From assembly GCA_902798915.1 (NCBI GenBank), contig CADBYM010000041.1, forward strand, positions 1-34,273: 34,273 nt of DNA. Direction: 5' to 3'. Source of the stretch: an uncultured Coriobacteriaceae bacterium (lineage in GTDB: Bacteria > Actinomycetota > Coriobacteriia > Coriobacteriales > Atopobiaceae). Under the pieces are notes generated by a model. The model searched no databases and was not told the origin of the DNA. It worked only from the letters and a program-made list of their open reading frames with translations. The position numbers were made by a program, and so were the translations under genes. Shown one piece after another: positions 8,643-15,617 of this stretch (position 1 is its first letter; each line of letters starts with the position of its first letter).

Positions 8643-8741
8643 AGTTATGTTTAGAGGATGCCGCATTGTGCCTTCTTTTACCCCGAAAAGCCGTTACTTG
8701 CGATGCTGATGTTGACAGATTGTTACCGCTTTTGGGACTAC

Positions 8742-8766
8742 TTGCAGCGTTTTGCAGAATTTGCTG
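8742..8766 (+). promoter_or_regulatory. Three TTGCAG-like direct repeats abutting the PTS -35 box
   Basis: TTGCAG at 8742-8747, TTGCAG at 8752-8757 and TTGCTG at 8761-8766 are spaced by 10 and 9 bases, about one helical turn each, and end directly at the -35 hexamer. This layout suits a regulator that binds tandem sites on one face of DNA. The protein is unknown and chance cannot be excluded. Confidence 0.35.
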
Positions 8767-8795
8767 TTTACATTCAATGGCATCGGGGCTAGAAT
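8767..8795 (+). promoter_or_regulatory. Promoter of the mannose-family PTS operon
   Basis: TTTACA (8767-8772) and TAGAAT (8790-8795) are separated by exactly 17 bases, a standard housekeeping-sigma promoter. This differs from the sigma-54/LevR control of many Firmicutes mannose PTS operons; no -24/-12 element was seen. Confidence 0.7.
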
Positions 8796-8885
8796 GCCGA
8801 AATGTGAAGGGCCTATGGAGGCCCATGGAGCGGGGAGTGATCGCCTCCGTTCCAGAATTCGGAAGGGAAGAGAAGGAGGTTGTGT

Positions 8886-9890
8886 ATGGTCAGTATTATC
8901 CTAGCGAGTCACGGAGGCTTCGCCGCCGGAATCAAGGAGTCGGGACAAATGATCTTCGGTCCGCAAGAGGCCGTCGAGGCATGCGTCCTCACGCCCGAGA
9001 TGGGTCCTGATGACTTCCGTGCCAAGCTGCTGGCCGCCATCGACACGTTCGAGAACAAGGACGAGATCTTGTTCCTTGCGGACTTGTGGGGTGGTACACC
9101 GTTCAACCAGATCAGCAGGTTGATCGAGGAGCACGATGGTGATGGCTGGGTTGTGGTCACAGGCATGAGCCTGCCCATGATTCTCGCTGCCTACGGTGAG
9201 CGTTTCGGCTCGGAAAGTGCCGCAGACATCGCCAAGGCCATCTATCCTGAGGCGAAGTCCGGCGTGAGGATTAAGCCTGAGGAGCTGCAGCCGGCTGACG
9301 CCGCTGCCGCACCCGCAGCTGCCGCGCCCGCGAACATCCCGACGGGTGCAATCCCGCCCGGAACCGTGCTCGGCGACGGCCACATCGACATCGCGTTCGC
9401 GCGTATCGACACCCGTCTGCTCCATGGTCAGGTTGCGACGACCGTCACCAAGATGGTTCAGCCTGACCGCATCATCGTCTGCTCGGATGACGTTGCGCAC
9501 GACGATCTGCGCAAGTCCATGATCGAGCAGGCCGCGCCTCCTGGAGTCAAGGCACACGTCGTCCCCATCTCGAAGATCATCGAGGTCTCCAAGGACGTCC
9601 GCTTTGGCGACACCCGCGCGATGCTCCTCTTCGAGACGCCGCAGGATCTCGAGCGCGCGCTCGAGGGTGGCGTCGATATCAAGGAAGTCAACCTCGGTTC
9701 GATGGCTCACTCCGTGGGCAAGGTCGTTGTCACCAACGCCGTGGCAATGGACGCAGAAGACGTGGCTTGCCTCGAGAGGATTGCCGCGAAGGGCGTCAAG
9801 TTCGACGTTCGCAAGGTTCCCGCGGACAGTCCCGAGCCGTTCGACGCAGTCATCAAGAAGGCAAAGGCCGAGCTTGCGGCTCAGAAGTAG
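8886..9890 (+). CDS. manX: PTS system mannose-family EIIAB component
   Basis: A 334-residue cytoplasmic fusion that relays phosphate from HPr to sugar. The N-terminal EIIA domain (about 1-135) has the phosphorylated His at residue 9 in ILASHGGFAAG. An Ala/Pro-rich hinge follows (about 138-165, PADAAAAPAAAAP). The EIIB domain has RIDTRLLHGQV with H180 as the second phosphorylation site. ATG 8886 sits five bases behind a strong AAGGAGGT; a GTG six bases earlier is in frame but overlaps that site. It is the first gene of a three-gene EII operon. Substrates in this family include mannose, glucose, fructose and sorbose, and the exact sugar cannot be read here. Confidence 0.94.
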   Translation: MVSIILASHGGFAAGIKESGQMIFGPQEAVEACVLTPEMGPDDFRAKLLAAIDTFENKDEILFLADLWGGTPFNQISRLIEEHDGDGWVVVTGMSLPMILAAYGERFGSESAADIAKAIYPEAKSGVRIKPEELQPADAAAAPAAAAPANIPTGAIPPGTVLGDGHIDIAFARIDTRLLHGQVATTVTKMVQPDRIIVCSDDVAHDDLRKSMIEQAAPPGVKAHVVPISKIIEVSKDVRFGDTRAMLLFETPQDLERALEGGVDIKEVNLGSMAHSVGKVVVTNAVAMDAEDVACLERIAAKGVKFDVRKVPADSPEPFDAVIKKAKAELAAQK

Positions 9891-9908
9891 TAAAGGAAGG
9901 AATGAACA

Positions 9909-10724
9909 ATGGGAGGAATCTCTGTAATCCTGGTCATCCTGGTGGCCTTCCTTGCAGGTATGGAAGGTATCCTCGATGAGTTCCAGTTCCATCAGCCGCT
10001 GGTGGCATGCACGCTCATCGGCATCGTTACCGGTCATCCCGCCGAGGGCATCATGCTGGGCGGCTCGCTGCAGATGATCGCCCTTGGCTGGGCAAACGTC
10101 GGCGCAGCCGTCGCTCCTGACGCGGCCCTCGCCTCCGTTGCCTCCGCCATCATCATGGTGCTCGGTCTTTCTGGTGGCTCTGCTGACGCGCAGACCGCTA
10201 TCAGCACCTCTATTGCACTCGCCGTGCCTCTTTCGGTCGCCGGCCTGTTCCTCACGATGCTTTGCCGTACCATCGCTATCCCCATCGTCCACTTCATGGA
10301 TGCTGCCGCTGAGCAAGCCAACTTCCGCGGTGTCGAGATTTGGCAGCTTCTGGCCATCTGCCTGCAGGGCGTGCGCATTGCCGTTCCCGCAGCTCTTCTT
10401 TGCTTCATCCCCGCTGATGCTGTTACCGCCATGCTGCAGGCAATGCCTGACTGGCTGGCTGGCGGCATGGCTGTCGGTGGCGGCATGGTTGCTGCCGTCG
10501 GTTACGCGATGGTCATCAACATGATGGCTACCGCAGAGGTGTGGCCGTTCTTCGTGCTCGGCTTCGTGCTCGCGGCCCTTGGTGACCTCACCCTCATCGC
10601 GCTCGGTGCCATTGGCGTCGCGCTCGCCCTCATCTACATCGGCCTCAAGGACCTTGCCAAGCAGGGCGGCGGCTCAGGCGGCGGCTCGGGCGATCCCTTG
10701 GGCGACATTCTTAACGATTACTAA
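9909..10724 (+). CDS. manY: PTS system mannose-family EIIC component
   Basis: A 271-residue integral membrane subunit that, with EIID, forms the sugar channel. It is made of long hydrophobic helices throughout, with the family's conserved early segment AFLAGMEGILDEFQFHQPL and LGGSLQMIALGWANVGAA. It begins 18 bases after EIIAB behind AAGGAAGG. The C-terminus carries an unusual flexible tail, GGGSGGGSGDPLGDILNDY, which is not part of the transport core and may reach the cytoplasmic subunits. Its function is unknown. Confidence 0.94.
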   Translation: MGGISVILVILVAFLAGMEGILDEFQFHQPLVACTLIGIVTGHPAEGIMLGGSLQMIALGWANVGAAVAPDAALASVASAIIMVLGLSGGSADAQTAISTSIALAVPLSVAGLFLTMLCRTIAIPIVHFMDAAAEQANFRGVEIWQLLAICLQGVRIAVPAALLCFIPADAVTAMLQAMPDWLAGGMAVGGGMVAAVGYAMVINMMATAEVWPFFVLGFVLAALGDLTLIALGAIGVALALIYIGLKDLAKQGGGSGGGSGDPLGDILNDY

Positions 10725-10755
10725 GCCGATTAACGCGAAAGGAGAGTGAACAACA

Positions 10756-11670
10756 ATGGCAGAAGTGAAGCTTAGTCAGAAGGACCGCATGTCGGTATGC
10801 TGGCGCCATCAGTTCCTGCAGGGTTCTTGGAACTACGAGCGTATGCAGAACGGCGGCTGGTGCTACGCGATGATTCCCGCCATCAAGAAGCTCTACTCCA
10901 GCAAGGAGGATCAGGCGGCGGCACTCAAGCGTCACCTCGAGTTCTACAACACGCATCCCTATGTCTCCGCCCCCATCATCGGCGTCGTCTTGGCGCTTGA
11001 GGAAGAGCGTGCGAATGGTGCTCCGGTTGAGGACACGGCCATCCAGGGCGTCAAGGTTGGTATGATGGGCCCGCTCGCCGGCGTCGGCGATCCTGTCTTC
11101 TGGTTCACGGTACGCCCTATTCTCGGCGCGTTGGGTGCCTCCATGGCAATGGGCGGCTCCATCGTTGGCCCGATTCTGTTCTTCGTGCTGTGGAACATCA
11201 TCCGTATGGCCTTCCTGTGGTATACGCAGGAGTTCGGCTACAGCGTGGGTGCCTCCATCGCCAAGGACCTCTCTGGTGGTCTGCTCGGCAAGATTACCGA
11301 GATCGCTTCCATCCTCGGTATGTTCATTATCGGCGCTCTGGTTCAGCGCTGGGTATCCATCAGCTTCACCCCGGTCGTCTCGGTCGTGACGCAGGCTGAG
11401 GGTGCCTACATCGACTGGGCAAACCTCCCGGCAGGATCCGAAGGCATCAAGGCCGCTCTCGAGCAGTACTCCTCGCTTGGCGCTGCTGGCCTCAACGTCG
11501 ATAAGGTCACCACCCTCCAGGGCAACCTCGACCAGCTCATTCCTGGTCTCGCGGCAGTCGCTCTTACGCTGCTCTGCTGCAAGCTCCTGAAGAAGGGCAT
11601 TTCGCCGATCGCCATCATCCTCGCGCTCTTTGCCGTGGGTATCGTCGGTCGTCTCATCGGCTTCATGTAA
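10756..11670 (+). CDS. manZ: PTS system mannose-family EIID component
   Basis: A 304-residue membrane subunit partnering EIIC. Typical family segments are WRHQFLQGSWNYERMQNGGW near the start, the LEFYNTHPYVSAPIIGV block, and GVKVGMMGPLAGVGDPVFW, followed by C-terminal hydrophobic helices. Start ATG 10756 is preceded by AAAGGAGAG, 31 bases after EIIC. It is the last gene before two tandem hairpins. Mannose-family EIID proteins are also receptors for class IIa bacteriocins in Firmicutes; whether that applies here is unknown. Confidence 0.94.
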   Translation: MAEVKLSQKDRMSVCWRHQFLQGSWNYERMQNGGWCYAMIPAIKKLYSSKEDQAAALKRHLEFYNTHPYVSAPIIGVVLALEEERANGAPVEDTAIQGVKVGMMGPLAGVGDPVFWFTVRPILGALGASMAMGGSIVGPILFFVLWNIIRMAFLWYTQEFGYSVGASIAKDLSGGLLGKITEIASILGMFIIGALVQRWVSISFTPVVSVVTQAEGAYIDWANLPAGSEGIKAALEQYSSLGAAGLNVDKVTTLQGNLDQLIPGLAAVALTLLCCKLLKKGISPIAIILALFAVGIVGRLIGFM

Positions 11671-11673
11671 GAT

Positions 11674-11715
11674 GTTGCTTCGGGTGCGCTGCGTGATGTA
11701 ACCAGCGCAAGCAAC
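11674..11715 (+). other. Stable hairpin at the 3' end of the PTS transcript
   Basis: GTTGCT (11674-11679) pairs with AGCAAC (11710-11715) and the inner GCGCTG (11686-11691) with CAGCGC (11703-11708), giving a two-part stem with a one-sided bulge right after the EIID stop. No T tract follows, so it more likely protects the 3' end or aids the terminator just downstream. Confidence 0.5.
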
Positions 11716-11724
11716 GAATCCTGG

Positions 11725-11767
11725 GCCGCACCCAACCCAGCAGGGAAGGGTGCGGCTCTTTTTGTTT
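11725..11767 (+). terminator. Rho-independent terminator between EIID and manO
   Basis: A perfect nine-pair stem, GCCGCACCC (11725-11733) with GGGTGCGGC (11748-11756), is followed by TCTTTTTGTTT. It is the strongest intrinsic terminator in the window. It separates the transport genes from manO, so manO depends on readthrough or on a promoter that I could not find. Confidence 0.85.
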
Positions 11768-11786
11768 CCTAGAGGAGGCACATAGC

Positions 11787-12188
11787 ATGGCGCAGTCACA
11801 GAACAGTTCGGTGGACCTCACCATCAAGGCGACGTCATTCGCGGGCATTGGCACGTATGGGGATGTGATGGTGGGCAACAAGGCATTTGAGTTCTACAAC
11901 GAGCGCAACGTTGAGGACTACATCCAGATTCCTTGGGAAGAGGTTGACTACATTTCTGCCGAGGTCGTCGGAAAGAAGATCACCCGCTTTGCCATCTTCA
12001 TCAAGCAAGGTGGGCACTTTGCCTTCTCGACGCGCGACAACAAGAAGACACTCCGTGCAGTGCGTGAGTATGTGCCCGAGGATCGTCTGCTACGTTCAAA
12101 GTCATTCTTTGACGTGGTGAAGGCGGGTACCGTGGCGGTGGGACGCAATATCGTGGGTGTCTTCAAGAAGCCGGGCAAGAAGTCATAG
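11787..12188 (+). CDS. manO: DUF956 family protein (ManO), mannose PTS-associated
   Basis: A 133-residue soluble protein of the DUF956 family, which is found next to mannose PTS operons and was named ManO as a proposed regulator; its mechanism is not established. The central block, EFYNERNVEDYIQIPWEEV, with VDYISAEVVGKKITRFAIF after it, is characteristic. The fold looks PH-like and beta-rich (inference), with a basic C-terminal tail ending in GKKS. Start ATG 11787 follows AGAGGAGG. It lies just beyond the PTS terminator. Presence of this gene strengthens the reading of the upstream operon as a mannose/glucose-type PTS. Confidence 0.85.
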   Translation: MAQSQNSSVDLTIKATSFAGIGTYGDVMVGNKAFEFYNERNVEDYIQIPWEEVDYISAEVVGKKITRFAIFIKQGGHFAFSTRDNKKTLRAVREYVPEDRLLRSKSFFDVVKAGTVAVGRNIVGVFKKPGKKS

Positions 12189-12237
12189 CATAGTGTGTGG
12201 CGCAGTCGTTCCATTCGCAACGCGGGAGGATTTGTCC

Positions 12238-12243
12238 TATAAT
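12238..12243 (+). promoter_or_regulatory. efp promoter -10 (TATAAT)
   Basis: A perfect TATAAT lies 55 bases before the efp start, in the gap after manO. The best -35 candidate is TTCGCA (12214-12219, spacing 18), which is weak. No TGn extension is present. Confidence 0.5.
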
Positions 12244-12262
12244 TCGTTGCCGTACGTGTGGC

Positions 12263-12278
12263 GGTCCCAGGCGGGACC
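12263..12278 (+). other. Perfect leader hairpin before efp
   Basis: GGTCCC (12263-12268) and GGGACC (12273-12278) form a six-pair stem with an AGGC tetraloop, immediately upstream of the weak AGAGAAAG ribosome site. It could hold the site open or set expression of EF-P. It may also be incidental. Confidence 0.4.
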
Positions 12279-12297
12279 ATAGAGAAAGCGAGCACAT

Positions 12298-12861
12298 ATG
12301 GCCACTCTGGGCATCACTGACCTTCGCGCTGGGCTGGGTGTCAACATCAAGGGAAACGACTGCGTAATCTTGGAAGCCCAGCATGTTAAGCCGGGCAAGG
12401 GAAACACGTATGTCCGTACCAAGTATCGCAACATTCGTACGGGACGCGTCAATGAGGAGAATTTCCAGCAGTCGGCGAAGTTCGAAAGCGTCAACATGCG
12501 CACGCGCGAGATGCAGTATCTCTATAATGACGGTGACATTTACTACTTCATGGACATGGAGACCTACGAGCAGATTGAGGTCGGCTCGGAGCTCATTGGC
12601 GATAACGCAAAGTGGTTCAAGGAGAACGACACCTGCCTTCTCAACTATGCGAATGACGTGCTGTATGCCGTGCAGCCGCCGATGTTCATTGAAGTAGAGA
12701 TCACGGAGACCGATCCGGGCTTCAAGGGCGATACCGTCCAGGGTGGTACCAAGCCGGCCACGGTTGAGACTGGCGCATCCATACAGGTGCCGATGTATCT
12801 CAACGTGGGCGAGCGCGTAAAGATCGACACGCGTACGGGCAAGTTCGTGTCGCGCGTGTAG
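12298..12861 (+). CDS. efp: Translation elongation factor P
   Basis: A 187-residue three-domain protein that enters the ribosomal E site and relieves stalling at polyproline. Domain I carries the tip loop KPGKGNTYVR with K34 at the tip, so this is a lysine-type EF-P. The C-terminal OB domain has the usual ending (MYLNVGERVKIDTRTGKFVSR). No modification enzyme (EpmA/EpmB/EarP) is in the window. ATG 12298 has only a poor AGAGAAAG site. It starts the efp-asp23-nusB-xseB-tlyA run. Confidence 0.97.
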   Translation: MATLGITDLRAGLGVNIKGNDCVILEAQHVKPGKGNTYVRTKYRNIRTGRVNEENFQQSAKFESVNMRTREMQYLYNDGDIYYFMDMETYEQIEVGSELIGDNAKWFKENDTCLLNYANDVLYAVQPPMFIEVEITETDPGFKGDTVQGGTKPATVETGASIQVPMYLNVGERVKIDTRTGKFVSRV

Positions 12862-12881
12862 CCAGTACGAAAGGATCGTAC

Positions 12882-13241
12882 ATGAGCAGTGAACTCATAA
12901 TCTCTGGGATTGGGGTCTCGCAGTCGGTGGTGTCTACCATCGTTTCGCAGGCGGTGCAGCGCGTCGAGGGCGTTGCTTCCGTTGGAGAGAACGCCATCGC
13001 TTCAAGCCTCATCTCGGTTTTTACCTCCCAACCGGCTGCCGGTGAGCCACCGGTAGAGTCCGAGGTCATAGATGACAAGCTCCACGTGTCCGTGCGTCTC
13101 TCGGTCTTCTATGGGTATCCCTTCACAAAGCTTGCTGAGGATGTGCGCAATGCCATCGCCAGTGCGGTGAAGGGCCAGATGGGCGTGGAGATTGGTGCGG
13201 TGGACGTATGCATCGACAATCTCGTGTTCCCCAAGGAGTAG
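12882..13241 (+). CDS. Asp23/Gls24 family envelope stress protein
   Basis: A 119-residue Asp23/Gls24 protein. The family pattern is visible: an N-terminal segment ISGIGVSQSVVSTIVSQAV leading to VEGVASVGE, then LHVSVRLSVFYGYPFTKLAE and the C-terminal VDVCIDNLVF. Family members in Gram-positive bacteria are envelope-associated and linked to cell-wall or lipid homeostasis (YqhY, Asp23). It sits 20 bases after efp and six before nusB; an asp23-like gene directly before nusB is the B. subtilis yqhY arrangement. ATG 12882 is preceded by AAAGGAT. Confidence 0.88.
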   Translation: MSSELIISGIGVSQSVVSTIVSQAVQRVEGVASVGENAIASSLISVFTSQPAAGEPPVESEVIDDKLHVSVRLSVFYGYPFTKLAEDVRNAIASAVKGQMGVEIGAVDVCIDNLVFPKE

Positions 13242-13247
13242 GGTACA

Positions 13248-13673
13248 TTGGCAAGGCGTAGATTTCATGGTCGGACCCTCGCGAGGAGCCAAGCGTTGCA
13301 GCTTCTGTTCCAGGCCGAGGCGACGGGTCGAAGCGTGCAATCCGTGCTGGAGACGGATGAGTATGCACTGAGTGACGAGGCTCCGCTCGATGAGTTCGCG
13401 CGAAGCCTTGCACTTGGTGCGGATGCGATGCGTGCGAAGCTTGACGAGCTTATCAAGCGCTCCTCGACCAATTGGTCGATTGACCGGATGCCCTCCGTTG
13501 ATCGCAATTTGCTGCGGCTGGCGATATACGAGATGCTCGAGGTTGATGAGGTTGCCACTGCCGTCACCATCGACGAGTCAGTGGAACTTGCGAAGGCATA
13601 TGGAACCGATGAGTCATCGAGGTTCGTCAACGGCTTGCTCGGACGAGTGGCGCACGAATTGGACGAGGCGTAG
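13248..13673 (+). CDS. nusB: Transcription antitermination protein NusB
   Basis: A 141-residue all-helical RNA-binding protein that joins NusE (S10) on boxA of rRNA transcripts. The N-terminus GRTLARSQALQLLFQAEA, the central WSIDRMPSVDRNLLRLAIYE and the end ELAKAYGTDESSRFVNGLLG are diagnostic. The start is a TTG at 13248 behind AAGGAG; no ATG lies nearby in frame, so a rare start codon is the best choice. It is separated by six bases from asp23 and one base from xseB. Confidence 0.95.
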   Translation: MARRRFHGRTLARSQALQLLFQAEATGRSVQSVLETDEYALSDEAPLDEFARSLALGADAMRAKLDELIKRSSTNWSIDRMPSVDRNLLRLAIYEMLEVDEVATAVTIDESVELAKAYGTDESSRFVNGLLGRVAHELDEA

Positions 13674-13674
13674 C

Positions 13675-13938
13675 GTGGCACGTCACAATCGCGTCGACAC
13701 ATCGACCTACAAGACATTCGGCGACATCTCGGCCCGACTCGACCAAATCGTGACGGAGGTTCGCAGAAAAGACCTTCCGCTCGAAAGCTCTCTCGATCTC
13801 TTTGAAGAAGCTATTGCGCTCGGCCAAAAGGCGGTCGACTTTGTGGATACTGATGCGGTGACGGGCGAGGAGGCGTTGCGTGCCGAGCAAGGAGACGCAC
13901 GCGTTACCGAGAATACCGGCGTGAAGGGCGAGGCGTAG
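13675..13938 (+). CDS. xseB: Exodeoxyribonuclease VII small subunit
   Basis: An 87-residue helical protein. The core (YKTFGDISARLDQIVTEVRR, then LPLESSLDLFEEAIALGQKA) fits the XseB family, which forms coiled stalks on the XseA nuclease. GTG 13675 comes one base after the nusB stop. The C-terminal 25 residues, acidic and Thr/Ala-rich, extend past the family core. The large subunit gene xseA, which usually comes just before xseB, is not in this window; it must be elsewhere or the subunit is orphaned. Confidence 0.8.
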   Translation: MARHNRVDTSTYKTFGDISARLDQIVTEVRRKDLPLESSLDLFEEAIALGQKAVDFVDTDAVTGEEALRAEQGDARVTENTGVKGEA

Positions 13939-14688
13939 GTGTCTCGTCATCGCTTGGATCAAGAGCTTGTGGATCAAGGCTTCTTCTCGTCACGAGACGA
14001 AGCCATGCGTGCGGTGCTTGCGGGTGAGGTATCCACGAGCAATTGTCGGTTGGAGCGAGCCGGTGAACAGGTGAAGCCGGGGATTGAGCTGCATGTACGG
14101 GGACGTAGTCCCTTTGTGAGCAGGGGAGGCATCAAGCTTCGCGCGGGGTTGGAGCATTTTGGTGTCGACCCCAGGGGTCGTACGTGCTTGGATGTGGGAT
14201 GCTCGACAGGCGGCTTTACCGATTGCTTGCTGCGTTGCGGAGCGGCCTCCGTCATTGCGGTGGACGTTGGGTATGCGCAGTTCGACTGGTCCCTGCGACA
14301 GGATTCGCGCGTTACACTGTATGAGCGTACGAACGTGGTGGACCTGCCGGAACTGATGGGGACCTCGCTTGTCGACCTTGCGGTGTGCGACGTCTCCTTC
14401 ACCTCAGTCCTTACCGTCGCTCCTTCGGTGAGGCGCCTTCTAGTGACCGATGGCGCATTTCTCACGCTGGTAAAGCCGCAGTTCGAGGTGTCGCGTGACG
14501 AGGTGGGTGCCGGTGGCGTCGTGCGCGATGAGGCTGCACGTTTGGGAGCGCTCGAACGTGTGAAGTCTGGTCTGGCTGCGCAGGGATTCGACGTGCTCGG
14601 TACCTGCGACTCTCCGATCCGCGGCCATAAGGGGAACCAAGAATACTTCCTATATGCGATGGCTTGCTCGTCGGGCACACACGGCTGA
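13939..14688 (+). CDS. tlyA: TlyA-family rRNA methyltransferase/haemolysin
   Basis: A 249-residue protein with an N-terminal S4 RNA-binding domain (about 1-60: RHRLDQELVDQGFFSSRDEA) and an FtsJ-like methyltransferase domain (SAM motif CLDVGCSTGGFTDCLL; later VCDVSFTS and LVKPQFEV). Homologues 2'-O-methylate 16S and 23S rRNA and set capreomycin sensitivity in mycobacteria. GTG 13939 directly abuts the xseB stop, so translation is probably coupled. The order tlyA-nadK-recN is the typical actinobacterial one. Confidence 0.93.
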   Translation: MSRHRLDQELVDQGFFSSRDEAMRAVLAGEVSTSNCRLERAGEQVKPGIELHVRGRSPFVSRGGIKLRAGLEHFGVDPRGRTCLDVGCSTGGFTDCLLRCGAASVIAVDVGYAQFDWSLRQDSRVTLYERTNVVDLPELMGTSLVDLAVCDVSFTSVLTVAPSVRRLLVTDGAFLTLVKPQFEVSRDEVGAGGVVRDEAARLGALERVKSGLAAQGFDVLGTCDSPIRGHKGNQEYFLYAMACSSGTHG

Positions 14689-14721
14689 GGTGGCTGCGGC
14701 ACGCATGTGCGAGTGGCTTTT

Positions 14722-14730
14722 TGCTACACT
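14722..14730 (+). promoter_or_regulatory. nadK promoter, extended -10 (TGCTACACT)
   Basis: TACACT at 14725-14730 preceded by TGC lies in the 80-base gap between tlyA and nadK. No clear -35 box is present. It would let nadK-recN be transcribed apart from the upstream block. Confidence 0.5.
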
Positions 14731-14768
14731 GATGCGCATGCTTTGTAGGTTAGTCAAGGGGGCATGGC

Positions 14769-15617
14769 GTGACGAGAGTGCTGATTGTTCCGAACTATTC
14801 CAGGGCAGACGCCGTCGAAGACGCCCATAAGCTCGAGGCATTCTTGCGCAAAGAGGGCATCGAGGTATCGCTTGCGGCCGACCGTGCCGCGCAGGTAGAT
14901 GGCGTATCCTCGTTCGACTTGGTTGTCTCGTTGGGAGGTGACGGGACGCTGCTGCGCGCGGCGCGCATCGTGACGGGAGCGGAGGTGCCGTTGCTGGGCG
15001 TCTCGTATGGCCATCTTGGCTTTCTTACCTGTGCCGAGCCCAAAGACTTGCTCAGCGTGGTGCAAGATGCCCTCGAGGGTCGGCTCCACGCCTCGAGGCG
15101 CTCGACGCTCGACGTGCGCGCCGAGTTCGTCGATGGGGATGGAGTCGCGTTCAGCGCGCACAAGGTGGCACTCAACGACTTGGCGCTGGGCCACGGCATA
15201 CGTGGAGACATGATTTCCTTCGAGGTGAGCGTCTCGGGGAACCACATCGACAAGCTTCGAGGCGATGGGTTCGTGGTTTCCACTGCGACGGGCTCTACGG
15301 GCTACGCGCTCTCTGCCGGAGGTCCCATCGTGACGCCGGAGTTCGAGGGCATGGTCTGCGTTCCGGTCGCTCCGCACACCATTATGGCACGCGCATTCCT
15401 TACGGGGCGTGACGACGAGGTGCTGATCAAGGTCGATCCCGAACGGCCCGCCGAGACCTGCGTCTTTGCTGATGGACAGCCCCTCGGGGCGGGATGCAGG
15501 CTCACGCGGGTGAGCTGCCGCCGCGGTCCGCACGACCTCATACTGTATAACAGAAGTCGCGAGAGCTTCTATGACTCCGTATCCCGCGTATTCTACGGGA
15601 AGGTATCGCATCGATGA
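14769..15617 (+). CDS. nadK: NAD kinase
   Basis: A 282-residue cytoplasmic kinase that makes NADP from NAD. The GGDGT motif is at residues 56-60, the conserved Asn-Asp is in VALNDLALG, and the glycine-rich STATGSTGYALSAGG segment binds NAD. The start GTG 14769 has AAGGGGG six bases upstream; the ATG at 14764 is out of frame. It overlaps recN by four bases (ATGA). Confidence 0.96.
   Translation: MTRVLIVPNYSRADAVEDAHKLEAFLRKEGIEVSLAADRAAQVDGVSSFDLVVSLGGDGTLLRAARIVTGAEVPLLGVSYGHLGFLTCAEPKDLLSVVQDALEGRLHASRRSTLDVRAEFVDGDGVAFSAHKVALNDLALGHGIRGDMISFEVSVSGNHIDKLRGDGFVVSTATGSTGYALSAGGPIVTPEFEGMVCVPVAPHTIMARAFLTGRDDEVLIKVDPERPAETCVFADGQPLGAGCRLTRVSCRRGPHDLILYNRSRESFYDSVSRVFYGKVSHR

Larger units (their letters stand above)
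8563..8885. other. Intergenic region upstream of the PTS operon
   Basis: This 323-base stretch holds a terminator-like hairpin (8616-8642), three TTGCAG-like direct repeats (8742-8766), the PTS promoter (8767-8795), and a leader of about 85 bases ending in the strong AAGGAGGT at 8873-8880. The central part is visibly richer in A+T than the flanking genes. No small gene was supported. Confidence 0.7.

Noticed and set aside
8712..8740. TTGACA at 8712-8717 as a second PTS promoter
   Set aside because: No matching -10 at 16-18 bases; the TTTACA/TAGAAT pair is far better.
8901..10316. Minus-strand open frame of 471 codons over the PTS genes
   Set aside because: Antisense of well-recognised EIIAB and EIIC; rich in His/Asp/Arg with no domain.
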